Source: Tribonema minus
Lineage: Eukaryota; Sar; Xanthophyceae; Tribonematales; Tribonemataceae
DNA length: 64,000 bases
Assembly: GCA_017506865.1 (NCBI GenBank)
Contig: JAFCMP010000533.1
Span: 434,001 to 498,000, forward strand
Reading direction: 5' to 3'
Made by a program: the position numbers and the translations under genes. Numbering within the stretch: the first letter of the stretch is position 1; every line of letters begins with the position of its first letter. The notes under the pieces are model-generated. The model searched no databases and was not told the origin of the DNA. It worked only from the letters and a program-made list of their open reading frames with translations. Positions 11,917 to 31,100 of this stretch are shown here, one piece after another.

Positions 11917-14900
11917 ATGATGAAGTTTGGTCCTGGCATCGTGACTTGCCTGCTCGCGGCCAGAGCAGTAGCAGGTGCCTCACTGCTCTTGCAAACAGAA
12001 AGATCAGCAACTGCGCCGACAACAAGGCTTGCGCGGCGGACGTTCTTGGCCGCATCAACCGCGAATGGCCGCAGGGCAAGCCGAAAGGTATCGTCATCAT
12101 GAGATCGCGCCTTCACAAGACGAGAGTGAGATGTATGTAGAAAGCGACGTTCGCTCTGAGGGTGTTAAAGCCTCGTGCTATGGCAGGCACACTTGCAAGG
12201 GGCCTCACATAAGTTATGAGTCATGAGTCATCATCAAGATATTGCTAATATTGGCGAGTTGTTATAAATAAATGATACAGCAGGATCCAAATTTATGTAC
12301 TGTGCCGTCGTCATCATCGTGCTGCAGTGGAGCAGGTGGAGCGCGGCCAGCTGACCTGCGACTTCTTCAAGACGCCGACGGATGACGCCATCCCCTTCAC
12401 CATCCTCGGCACTGACTACAAGTTCACAGGCTTCAAGAACGGCATCGATACATACCCCCCAGACAAGCCCAGCGCCGGCGTTGACGAAGTATCCTCAGCG
12501 CTCGGCGGCCGCAGCGCAGTATACGGCGACGTGTCGGGACTCATGGGCGCCTTTGTGGGAGTCGTCTGGGATGGCGCCTGCGACGCGCAGGTCTTCGCCC
12601 TGGACTTGAAGTTGCCGAGCTACACCGCAGGGCGTGAGAAACTCGTCATGTCCATCCCCTGCGGCGGCGATGCCCCCGCCTCCTGCACGTGGCTCGCCAT
12701 GGTCACACGCGACCCCAGTCCCACCGCAGCGGCTGTGCCCCCCCCGGCGGCGAAGCAGGGCACCGGCCGCAAGCGCCACGCCGCCGCCGCAGCAGCTGTG
12801 CCGGATGCGGCCGCTGTCGCCGAGCACGATGCCGATGTGGAGCTGCTGCAGCTGCTCATGGAAGGTGACGGCGACGCTCACGACCACTTCCACCGCAGCG
12901 GCGGCCGCAGACTCGGAGACGGCACCGTGGTGATGCCGTCTGGTCGGCGCCTGGACGATGGCACAAGCATCAAGATGCTGCTCGCGTACACGGCTCTGGC
13001 GAGGGACGTCGTCGGCGGTAGGACGCAGATGCTCAGCAGGCTGACGATGGCGGTCGCGTCGGCCAACTCGATACTGCGCAACAGCGGCGTCCTGTACACA
13101 CGTGTCGCGTGGATGTACGTGGAGTCGTCTTACGTGCAGGTGGCAGGGGAGGGGCTGGAGGACGTCGCGTATGACATGTACTACGGCGCCGTGCCGCACT
13201 TCGACGCGTGGCGCGACACGTACCACTTCGACCTCATGCAGATGTTCGCGCACTACGCCGGCAGGTCTTGGGAGTGCGGGTGAGACACGACGCGTACTTG
13301 CCTACCTCATGGCACCCACTTTGGCATGTAGCCAGCACGTTAGTAGGTTTGTGCATTGTGCAACGAGCCTTTGCCCTGACAACAAGCAGATGCTGACGTA
13401 CTGTGAGCAGTGCTGCGCTAGCATGCGCTGGGCATTAATGTGAGACAACAATATCATCTGAAGCCGCCTAACCCCGATGTGTGTGCTGGGAAGTACACAC
13501 CACATGGCCCGCACGCATCACGCGATTTTCTGATGGCTGCATGCAGCCAAGGTTCAGGATCGTGATGCCGTCTTTGAAGCGTGCCTTCACGCTCAAGGGC
13601 AACATAACTCATCTCACTTGCAATGGCCACACCTCATTGTCGGGAGTGTTGTGCTGAGTACATCTAAGGCGCACCCGCTTGCCAAACCGCAGTGCGAGCA
13701 CGGCCTTCAAAATCCCCTGCTGCTGAACAAACAGCTGGCGAGACGAAATCCTGTGCGTCCATTCATGAACGGCTCATACAGCATGTGCGAGCTTAGCATC
13801 TGCACAGAGAGTCTACACTTGCACTGACGCAAACGTATAATCTGTTCTCGCACGTGCAGCAAGGGCTTCTAGATGCTGAGCGCTACCGCAGCCTCGGAGC
13901 AGCTTGGCCACAGCGCCGTGGACATCACATGCCTGAGCGGCGGCCACTGGGCTCATACCCACGAGATGGGGCACAACATGGGCGCGCAACACGCTCTGTA
14001 AGTGCATTATGTACTTCCGGTTGAGAGGCGGAAAACCTGTGAAAAATGCAAGATGTGCAGCTCTTGTGCTCGTGTCGAGCGTGTGCTCACACGCATTTGT
14101 GAACGCAGCTGAACGCAATCGCTCCCTACACGATCAAACAGTCTGTGAGTACTACTTCTCTTTACTTCACGCTTGGGGCACGAGAAAGGCCGTTTAGTAA
14201 GTGCCCTGTGTTATGCTTGCGCCCATGCGAGCGGCAGCATGCGCACATTTCCTGACCCTAAACCTTAACCTAACGAGCAGGACTGCTTGCTTTGACAGAC
14301 GAATAACGTTTACTGAAGGTACAGTTGGGTGTGTGCTACGAGGTTCGTGTGTTTGTCAAAGGCGCTTTCTAAGTAGTGCAATCTCACTCTAAAATCTGCG
14401 CCAGACTGGTTCTTGCAAAATGCTAAATTTGAATATATGTCTAGTCATTGTTCATCCAAGAAGCGATTGCCTGAGCGAAGGGGTTCTCATCGCTCCTTGC
14501 TCGTACACGTCCTGACTGTTGTGTACCATCCCACAGTCCAGCTAACTCAGCAGCGGCAGCACCGCACTTGCAGGCGCCCTAGTGTACATTCCCACAACAC
14601 ATTGCCATACCTGACTTAAACCCTGATCACTCTCGCTTCACATCGCCTGGAGGCACAATACCATCGAAAGCACTTGCCGCTGCTCGTGTACTTTGCTAAG
14701 GTCTAAGGGCTAGACTAATCATCACCCTCACACAGCACCGCGGCCACCTACAAGCTCTTTCAGACTGCCCTCATTGCTTCCCCACTTCTTCGCTGCTCTG
14801 CAGAGGAGACCCGAGATTGTGACCATGGATTGGCCGTACGGTTACGGTTTCAAGAAGTGCGTGAACCCCCCCGGCGGGCCCGTGGAGCAGTTCTACACGC

Positions 14901-15079
14901 TCATGGCCTACAACCAGGCCCCCGACTACTGCCCGCCCGCCTACAGGCTGGCGCGCTTCTCCAACCCCAACAGGGCGTTCACGTATGGTGGCATGCGCAC
15001 GGGCACGAGCGTCAACGACAACGCGCGCACGCTGCGCATGACGCGCTACACGGTCGCCAACTTCCGCGTCGGCGCCTGA
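11917..15079 (+). CDS. Secreted reprolysin-like zinc metalloprotease (M12B/M72 type), with in-frame TAG
   Basis: Four exons fit in phase: 11917-12087, 12336-13279, 13860-13997 and 14806-15079 (TGA). Exon 1 starts MMKFGPGIVTCLLAARAVAG, a plausible signal peptide. Exon 2 encodes a propeptide and the start of the catalytic domain (LLAYTALARDVVGG, then a helix with ANSILRNSG). Exon 3 holds the zinc site HEMGHNMGAQH (HExxHxxGxxH). Exon 4 has the Met-turn TLMAYN and the family ending RFSNP followed by NDNARTL. The predicted product is about 508 residues, secreted or in the endomembrane system, and would cleave proteins. TAG at 13870-13872 lies in frame between the CG motif closing exon 2 and the zinc helix. 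Later acceptors that avoid it either break phase or delete conserved residues. The gene is therefore a recent pseudogene, a read-through case, or hit by a sequence error. The start methionine and the exon 4 acceptor (14804 or 14806) are uncertain. Confidence 0.8.
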
Positions 15080-17529
15080 GCGCTGATGCCAGGGCAACAA
15101 GTAAAGCAGCGCTTAGCAATTGGTGCACTGCCGCTGGCGGCGGCGGCCGCCATTTAGAAAGCTGCACGCCTGTGCTAGAATTCTGATCAGACTGCCCAGG
15201 GTCGGCGTGAGTGTTGTTGACATCAGCGCGCATTGTGCACAGTGCTCAGCAGCTGGCGCGCTGCTGCTGCTGCTGACGGCGTTGAAATGAGCGCTGCTTT
15301 GTTAGCAGTCAGGTGGCACTTGAAGTTGTGCACTTGACGTTGCAGTTTGTTCGAGATGGCGGCGGCAGCATGTAGATAGGCTGTGGAGCTTGCGCCAAGA
15401 GAGCTGTGCGCCTTGCTTAGATTCCAACTGCGCACTGGCGGGTGCGGAGAATTGTCATTCTGTTGATTATGCGCCAAGTATTATGATCAGTTTCAGTGTC
15501 AAAGGTGATTATATTGCTGATGATCGTGTAAGAAAGTGTACAGCAGAAAGCTGTCCTAGTGTAGCTGCAGATTTAACGGATTGCCTGGTGCTGTGGGTGT
15601 GTGCATTCAGCTGGAACAGCACGAGTAGCAAGCGGGCATGGCAGCAGCAATAAGACTGTGCGATGGTACGACTGTATGTAGAAAGTATGTCATTTGCTGT
15701 AGATTCAAGGACGTTACGACCATGAGAGTAGTTGTCCATGGCCCAGGCCCTTGTAGACACACTGACTGCTTGCACGGCAAAAAGGTAGACAAACCTTTGT
15801 GTTCACCATCACTGCTGTGTTCACGTGCCTGCTGCTGCTGCTTAATGCTGCCCATTTGGTCAGGTATATGTGCTGCTAATTGGGTGCTGCTAAGTGTATC
15901 GGATTTTGTTCACTGGCACGCATATGCATCCCATGACACCACCAGCGATAACATCAGGTCGACGCACAACAGTGCTCATATGTGCAGTAACGCATGGCAC
16001 TGCGACATCTGTGACGTTGCGTAGCTTACTCCATCTTGTATGGTGCAGTTCGCTGTTCAAAATTGCTCGGGTGGCCTCCAGGCTACACACATGTTTTGGA
16101 TTCCAGAAAGTGTAAACAGCATTCAAACCTTGACAGACACCGGTCCTCAGAGCATTTGAGCACCCAACTTGAAGGCCCCCACAGCTGCCGGTATCGCTAC
16201 CACACAGGGCAAACTGCGCACGCCACAGTTACTGTCTGATTTGCTGGGTTGCTTGGTGCGCAGCATTAATGCCTCGGCTGTGTGCTTGCGTGCATCCCTT
16301 AGTGTACGCACTTGCTACTGCCTGCACCAACAGCGTTCGCGGACCTTTCTGACCTCAATTCATTCAAGTACGTTACGAGCATGCATGTATAGATGAGAAG
16401 ATCGCCATAATGTGCTGCTCGGCATTGCAAGGAAACCCCTTGCATGGCAATGTTTGGCCAGCTGGGCCCACCTACATGACAGGCGGTTTGTGCCAAGAAA
16501 ACATTCAAGTCCACAAGTGCCAACAAAACACACAGACTGCATGAAAGTCATGATGGTGGGCAGTGCCATGACACGTGAAGGTGCCTTGTGCAAAGTTTGA
16601 AGTCGCTGCCTGGTGTGCCCGGTGCATATCGTCAAGTCCCTGCCGTCATGCCCAGGGCATAAAAGCTGCGATTAGGGTTTGGGTTCGGGTCAGGACACAC
16701 AGTCAGAGTAGGGGTCAGGACATGTGCACACATTGTCAGCCATGCAATGCTAAAATGCAAGCGATATAATCCTGCAGCGTCAACAACGTTTGAAACGCCA
16801 GCATCGCGCATTGTCCACTTCACCAAGTTGCTTATCATTACATCGTAGCAGCTGAACATCAAGGCTTCAGTGCGCCTGCATGCGGCACCTTGAGCTGCCT
16901 GTTTCAGCTCCACGCAGCCTGTTCCGCCGCTGCACAGCAATAACATAATAAGACACGCTAGCTCACCAGTGCGTCAGAGGGCCCGTCAGTTCATTACCGT
17001 GGCCAAGTGTCTGCCGCCAGCAGCTGCAGACTTACGTTTTTGCCACCATGCACTCAGCAGTCAACACTGCCTTTCAACAGGTGGGCTGATAAATGCTAAG
17101 CTTGTTAAGAAAGTACATTGAAATGCAGCATCACCAAGCCCAGCGATAGGCGGTTTGTAAACAGGGGTAGCCAATGCGGTGCTGGCGCAAGCTTATGCGC
17201 GCGGCCAGCAGGCAGTCCTCTGCCATACATACCTACGTACCCCCCCCCCTGCCTCCCTTACCCCCCCTTTTCCCCCCAATGGCAGCTGTATCGAGCGGCA
17301 CAGCACTGCACAAAACATTGACTCCCGACCGGTGCTTTGCTGCGACACGGGGTCACACCAGGCGTAAGAGACACTCATCTGAGCTCTCCCAAGTCTCAGG
17401 CGCAAACTCGGGTCGCTGCCAGCAGCAGTGCTCGCAACGCCGTCGTCCCCCCTCAGCACACGCACAGCGTGCCCTGCCATGAACCTCGACATAGAGTCAG
17501 CTGTGCCACAAATTGTGACACCAGTCACT
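15080..17529. other. Gap between convergent genes, nothing recognised
   Basis: This interval holds the 3' flanks of the metalloprotease (+) and the adenine deaminase (-). It has moderate GC, a short degenerate TTAGGG-like patch at about 16672-16712, and a C-rich stretch at 17239-17278. Open frames are short on all strands and none shows a family motif. Confidence 0.5.
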
Positions 17530-17686
17530 CGTCGTGTGAATCACTCGTGGCAGCAGCAGCGCTCCGCGGACGCGCATCAGCATGGCTCAGAAAGCGCCTT
17601 GAACGCCTCGCCCACGAGTCACTCGTCGTGTGAGTCACTCGTCGTGTGAGTCACTCATGGCAGCAGCAGCGCTCCGTGGCACCGCA
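17530..17686 (-). repeat. Copy of the terminal exon end downstream of the adenine deaminase stop
   Basis: The block 17533-17625 repeats 17648-17740 at high identity (GGCAGCAGCAGCGCTCCG, then CGCATCAGCA.GGCTC, then CGCCTTGAAC.CCTCG). The repeated part covers the last ~50 coding bases of exon 6, the stop and its 3' flank. A short GTCACTCGTCGTGTGA repeat joins the two units. This is the terminal-exon version of the exon-edge copies seen in the introns. Confidence 0.75.
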
Positions 17687-25227
<7,541 letters not shown>

Positions 25228-25258
25228 TGAAGTTGAGGCGCACCGTAAGAGAGCAGGC

Positions 25259-25470
25259 TTAACGGATGCATAAGGGCTGCATCATATGGACTGCCATGAT
25301 GAAGGTGAACGCAAGATGAGCCTTATTCACAGCAATGAAAAACGAATCAAAAGATCGTTGAGCTCTAGGTGACAAGGGATGGTTGGCAGCAAGTGCCTTC
25401 CACCAATAACCGTGGTCGCCGGTGCTGCAGTTCATTGGCCACGAATCAAACAGTGCCACCATAACCACAG
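25259..25470 (-). repeat. Dispersed repeat, copy 3 (inverted), with the longest open frame
   Basis: On the minus strand this copy starts ATGGTGGCACTGTTTGATTC and stays open for about 65 codons (WPMNCSTGDHGYWW, then SPRAQRSFDSFF). The two plus-strand copies carry stops. It may be the remains of a transposon protein; I do not recognise the family. Confidence 0.7.
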
Positions 25471-26185
25471 TAGGCAAAAAGACTTCTGTGTGCAAGCTTC
25501 TTAGCGTTTGACACACATATGTATGAGTAAGAGTCGGAGTCAAAGTCAACGCGTGCGCACGGCGCCGGTTGCGACAGGAGGAGGTGTCAGAGCGGCGCAC
25601 AAGGCAACTGCTGCAACAATCAACGCGGGTACACTCAAGGTGCCAGCTGCAACACAAGACGATGAAATGGCGTGAAAATAAGAGTACCATGGCAGGATTA
25701 ATTGGTCTGGAGGTTTAAGTTGTGACACAAAAACAAACAAACAAGCCATGGAAAAACAGTTCCATCAGCCAAGTAACGGTAACCTGGATAGATTCACCTG
25801 ACCCAACTAACTTCAACACTCTACCTACCTCATCAGTGTAATCATCTGCATTTGCACGCACTGAGCTGCAGCAAATGGGCTGCTGCTGTTAGGTCGACTA
25901 CTGCCATAAATGCCAAAAATGGTCTGAGCCCTACAGCTTGTCCTTCTAGCGTCCATTTCAAATCTTGCTCTACAAGGGTAGGACGTACATCAGCCAACAC
26001 GACATCAAGCTAAGGACCTCGGTAAAACCCAGCTAGGTAGTAGGTAGCTGGTAGCAGTACTTTTCGTTTGTGAGGTTAGGCAGTGCGGTCAAAGTGCGCA
26101 TGAAACTCTCGCTTCTTCAGATCCTTGAAATCAAGAAGAGTTGAGTTGCACGGGTGTTGATGATCCGGACTGCCAGCTTTCGGTA
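25471..26185. other. Low-information gap upstream of the adenine deaminase
   Basis: Moderate GC with no family match on either strand. It should contain the 5' flank of the adenine deaminase gene and possibly a small first exon. No clear TATA box or repeat was seen. Confidence 0.35.
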
Positions 26186-26660
26186 CTAGAACGGATGCAC
26201 AGGTGGAAGCCTGACGCTGAAGTGATTGTCGGTACACCACGTGCACACCAGATCACTCGAGTAATTGAAGCTCGCATCTGCGCGATCTCGTACCTTGGGC
26301 ATCACTGTGAGGAGCTCAGGCAGCCGATCCTTGCTAATATTGAACCGCATGGGACTGGCCTCCACTTCTTCGTCATCAGCAGCAACATCTCTTGGGCCCA
26401 TCTTGCGCACAAGCTTGTCGAGCCAAATCTCCAGGCGAAGCTTCCCGGGCACAGTCACAGTCCCGAGAACTTGACGTTCATATGAGCAAGGCTGCGTGAT
26501 CGCAGAGACATGCATCACAATGTGACAACTTACAAGCGCTGCTACAGGACCACCGGATGTCCTCTGACAAGGCAGGGCCACAATGGTGTTCATACAGGCG
26601 ATCGTTGAGAGCTCTGCAAAACACAACAGACTCGGCCTCAGTCAAAGCAGCAAACAACAT
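26186..26660 (-). CDS. Hypothetical coding region, unidentified
   Basis: The minus strand from about 26480 down to 26186 reads as an acidic, protein-like stretch (KLRLEIWLDKLVRKMGPRDV, then DDEEVEASPMRF and KDRLPELLTVMPKVRDRADA). A second open stretch at about 26530-26655 (ALNDRLYEHHCGPALSEDI) ends near a strong GTAAGT donor. A splice from that donor to an AAG acceptor near 26472 would join them in phase. I do not recognise a family, and the model is tentative. It lies just downstream of the FNIP gene on the same strand and could belong to its 3' part. Confidence 0.35.
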
Positions 26661-26837
26661 ACTGAGAAGCGTTAGCAGTGCGCTCGCGTACAGGAGCAAA
26701 CAATTTTTGAACTGGACACTCACTGCCTTGCATCATGCAGGCTGATATTATTGCATTCAGATCGTCTGTGTGACACACAAGGTCTGTGTCACAAACCGGC
26801 GCGACGAAAGCGAAAGCGCGGCGCTGCGCTGCAGCAA

Positions 26838-27901
26838 TTAGCCATCGTAGGTGAACGTCGCGCGGGTACTGCCTGGCACTGCCAGGGCATGCGGATACCA
26901 CACAGGCAACGTCAAGTGCTGCAGCCCCGGGGGCAAGTCCCCCAGCTCCTGCATAAATGCGGGGCCTAAGTGCAGCTCTTTGAGATGCGGCGGCAGTTTC
27001 CCCAGGGGCTGGTTGAACTGCGTAGAGCCCTGCAAGTCCAGAACCTCGAGGGCGCTCGGCAGGTCTCCGAGGGCGTGAACGATCCCGCGACTTGCTATGC
27101 GCAACTTCGTCAGCCCTGCAGGCAGCGTACCCAGATCCGCCGTGCTGGGTTCCAGCTCAAACGCTGGATCCTCTTCTAGGATTGTAAGGGACTGCAAGGT
27201 GCTGGGATACACGATGCGGCTTTCGCGTTCGCAGCCGTCAAAGGTGAGGCTCACGAGGCCTGCAATGCCAGCAAGATGCTCCTCTGCGTCAAATGTCCCC
27301 CCTGAGAAGCACAAGCGCTGCAAGGTCGCGGGCACTGCGGCTGGCAGCCAGCCACCCTCGAGCGTCAAGTCCTTGACACAGGCAGGCACACATACTGTGC
27401 CCTGCTGTCCTCCATGCAAGCTCTCGAGTATTGCTGTCTCGATGCCGTCTGGAAAGACAGTTTCCTGCGTGGATGCGTGTGGATCAGCGTAGAGCTCTAG
27501 AGTCTTGACAGTGCATCGCTGCTGCGCCAGCCCTTCAAGCAGACGCTTCGCCCCAGCTCCTGCATATGCAATCTTCAACGACGCTCAACGCGCGGGATGC
27601 TTGGATGAGAGTGGGGATTCCACTCGGTCACGTCCCACTCCCTCAGGCATTTGGGGAAGTAAGGCAGAGGTACGTGAATCATGTCAATCATCGCCAGCCG
27701 CAGGATGTTGGTTGTCAGAGCCAGGGCAGGGTAGTGAAAAAAGCTTGCCGGGTTCAATAAGATGCTCACCGAAGGCTTGAGGCGCATTCTTATGTCCTTG
27801 CTGAGCCCCCACGCCTCTCTCGGGCACAGGCGGTTGGCCGCCATAATGAAAAGGATGCGAGGCTTGTCTGCAGGCTCGACACGGGGCTTCAGGCGCCGCA
27901 T
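26838..27901 (-). CDS. FNIP-repeat (leucine-rich-like) protein, frame broken once
   Basis: ATG at 27901 opens a 108-codon frame (MRRLKPRVEPADKPRILFIM, then MAANRLCPREAWGLSKDIRM and PLPYFPKCLREWDVTEW). It stops at 27575. A second frame with no clear ATG runs from about 27590 to 26838. That second part has repeats in the FNIP style: FNQPLGKLPPHLKELHLG, then ELGDLPPGLQHLTLPVW, with LPAGLTKLRI and VPATLQRLCFSGG before them. FNIP repeats form solenoid scaffolds known from amoebae, algae and large DNA viruses. A single-base shift near 27580-27600 would join the frames into about 350 residues, so this is a frameshifted gene, a base error, or an unusual intron. It lies head to head with the TEDC1-like gene 225 bp away. 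Confidence 0.7.
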
Positions 27902-28040
27902 TATGTGCTTGCGTCGCCAGAGATCGGTTTACGAGTGCAACGCTGGATCATTGGCGAGAACTTCAACTTCAAGACTTGAAGTGGCAGTTGAAGGAGAAAA
28001 AAGAAAACAACGCAGGAGCAGCAGAAAATGCGACAGCAGC

Positions 28041-28074
<34 letters not shown>

Positions 28075-28126
28075 GCGAATGCAGCAGCAGCAGCAGCAGC
28101 AGCAGCACTAGCGGAACACGAACCTA
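27902..28126. promoter_or_regulatory. Divergent promoter region with CAG microsatellite
   Basis: This 225-bp interval separates the FNIP gene (-) from the TEDC1-like gene (+) and must hold both 5' regions. About 28033-28109 is an interrupted CAG/AGC run of roughly 25 triplets. No TATA box is evident. The repeat could lie in either 5' UTR. Confidence 0.5.
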
Positions 28127-31100
28127 ATGAAATCAGGCATAGGAGATTATGCTGAGTCCCGAGGTGTTGCTTCAGCTGTGAGGGGACCGCCAGAGTACAT
28201 AAGCTATGTGGTCAATGTTCTTAACTGGTATGGCTGCGCTGGCATCACTCCAGAGCTGCTGCGAGCAGCCAAACGCAGCGATGTCAGCGGCAACAGTGGC
28301 AGCCAGGTGTGTGCTGATTTACATGCAACGCACCAAGACGTGTACATACGTGGCTGGGTTATAGTATTGCGAGGCTCGGTTTCTGGGCTAATGTTACTCT
28401 CGTTGCAAGATGGCGGTTGGGGTTTCCTCTGTGTCTAGCCTCATTTGCAGCGGTCGCGTCTGCAGCATGTCATGCACACACATTTCAGCGCCGAATTGAG
28501 CATTGCATTGAGGGATGGCACAGCCACTATCAGCAGTGCTCACAATGGCATCAGGACACAGCAATCACATTACATTCTGGCCCGCAGCCGATGCTGGATG
28601 TTGCTGCCACAACTAACCATTTCGGCGTCCAATACGGCATCAGGGACCACTTGCGTCTTGCACTTGCTCGTCTTGCACATGGATGCTGCACGCTTGCCTT
28701 GCTGTGCCTGGTTGCTTCCGCTGTATTGCTTCAAACACGCTGTTCAGTCAGCCGCCGCCGCACGCGGCGCCCCATTGCCGATGAAGGTGCTCCTATTCTC
28801 ACGCCATACGGCATGTGACTCTTCTCCAAACTTCAGATAACACTTGATGTGTACATACTCATCTACCGCCATCTATGGCTCGTCACCCCCCGTTGCGTGC
28901 ATCCGCAGGCGACGCAGACAGCAGCAGCGGCGCTGTGGCGCGCTCTCGACGCCCTGACATCGCACCTATACTCAGTAGCGCCAGCACACGGTGCCGCAGC
29001 AGAGCCGGCGGAGGGCGGCTCACGGCTTCTGTCATCAGCGGCTCAGCAAGAGAGCCGGCACAGCGGAAGCGCATCGCATGCGGAGGCGGAGCTGAGACCT
29101 GGTAGCGAGGGGAAGGGGGAGACACAGATGCGTGCCGTGGCGTCGGATTGCAGGGAGAGACTGTGTGCGAGGGGCTATGAGAGGCCGCAGTTTCACGCAG
29201 CGGGCGATGCGGATGCGCGAGAGGTACAGTCCTGTTGCAATTATGTGCATTGATCAGCTGTTGCAGTCACTACGGTGAAATGCATGCGCGAGAGGTACAG
29301 TCCCTCACGTTTGATGTGCATTAAATAGCTGTTGCACGGGGGAAGTGCATCAGCGGAGCAGTATCGGAGTACCATAAGCGTAGGATCCGGACAGGAGATC
29401 GGAAAGGGGGCTTTTGCAATGCTCAGGTGATGCTCAGTGCGTGGTGTTCGAGGATGCGCGCCATCGACGACCACCGACGCTGCAGCAGATTCACCATGTG
29501 CAAGTGTAGATGTCTTTGCCTCGCAGCTGCTGCACCATTACCAGCACCACCACCATCAGCGGCACCCTCATTGCCATGCTCACCTGCAGTCAACCCCAGA
29601 CACCAGTGTCACGCCACCCTGCCTCACGCTGCCAAGCTGCGCATGCCACACGCACACACATTCCGCTCGCAATGCACCCTTCAGCGACCACCCGGCCCCT
29701 CTGCCACCGCTCTCAATGCCACAAATTATAGCATACCAATACAATAGTATCAAGGCATGTATACAGCGCACTGGTTGAAGCTCCACGCGATCGTCCGACT
29801 TTTAAGCCGCGCTCGCCAGTCAGCGCCACGGACACAGCGCGCCGCCATTAACGAAGCTATGTAAACGCCGGTGTCGTGCTTCTGAGCAAAGCTGCTCAGT
29901 CAGTGCTCAGCGGCCCGCATACATTTTCAATAATATAGAAGTATGAAGTATCATGAATAGTCAGTGCTCAGCGGGCCGCACACATTCATTCATAAATTCA
30001 TAATGAAACCACAACGATGAATCCACAATGGTGAGTGCAGGTGCTGGTCGCGCTCGCGTGGGCGATGGCGGACGGACGCGCGTTTGACCGCTACTGGGGC
30101 GCACGGCTTGAGCGCTGCGGCCTGCGCTGCGGCGATGCGACCCGCGAACAGGTGACCACCGTTGTTGCATTCGTTGTACGCGCCGCGTTTGTAGCGTGCC
30201 GGCGCAACGTAACGCAATGAATCCGCATCTGCACACTCAGCAGTGCGGCCTGCGCTGCGGCGGGTCGACCCGCGAACAGGTGCCCACCGTCCATGTGCCT
30301 TTGTGCACGCCGCGTTTGAGGTGCACTGGCGCAATGGAATGTGATGAATTTGTGTATCCTTGCTGCACGGGACGATGTTACGTACGCGTTTGATGCGCAC
30401 CCGCGCAACGTGATGCGATGAATCGGAGCACGGCTGCCTGAGGTGCGGCGGCGCGCGTTGCGATCAGGTGACCACCGCCGCTGCATTTGCTGCACGCGCC
30501 GCGTTTGTAGTGCACCGGCGCAACGTAACGCAATGAATCCACATCTACACACTCAGCAGTGCGGCCTGAGGTGCGGCAGCGGGAGCTGCGAACAGGTGAC
30601 TGCTATCGATGTGCTTCGTGCACGCCATTTGCAGTGCACCGACGCAACGTAATGCAATGAATTCGCGTGTCCCTGCTGCACGGGACAATGCTGCGCGCGC
30701 CGTTTGTTGCGAGCCCGCGCAACGCGATGCCATGAATCGAAGCGCTGTGGCCTGCGGTGCGGCGGCGCGCGCTGCGAACAGGTGACCACCTTCGCTGCAT
30801 TCGTCACGCGCGCCGTTTGCAGCGCACGTGTGCAAGGGTTGCATGGTTCAAGCGCTCCTCATTGACGCCACGGTCTGATGTTTTCTGCCTACCCCCCCCC
30901 CCTCGTCGACGCAGGATAAGCAACAGACGCCTACGGCACTGCCAGAGTGGCCACTGCCTTACGACGTCACCGACACGCCCGCCGCGCTAGAGGAAGCGGC
31001 ACAGGCCATGCTGGAAGAGCTCAGCGCGACCGCAACGGCGCCGCCTCCGCATGCAGGTATGTAGGTATAGGCCGTAAGTGCGCACGCGTGCGTCAGCCCT

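Noticed and set aside
13870-13872. TAG reassigned to an amino acid
   Set aside because: The CMGC kinase, clathrin-like gene and Pelle-like kinase all end in TAG, so TAG works as a stop here.
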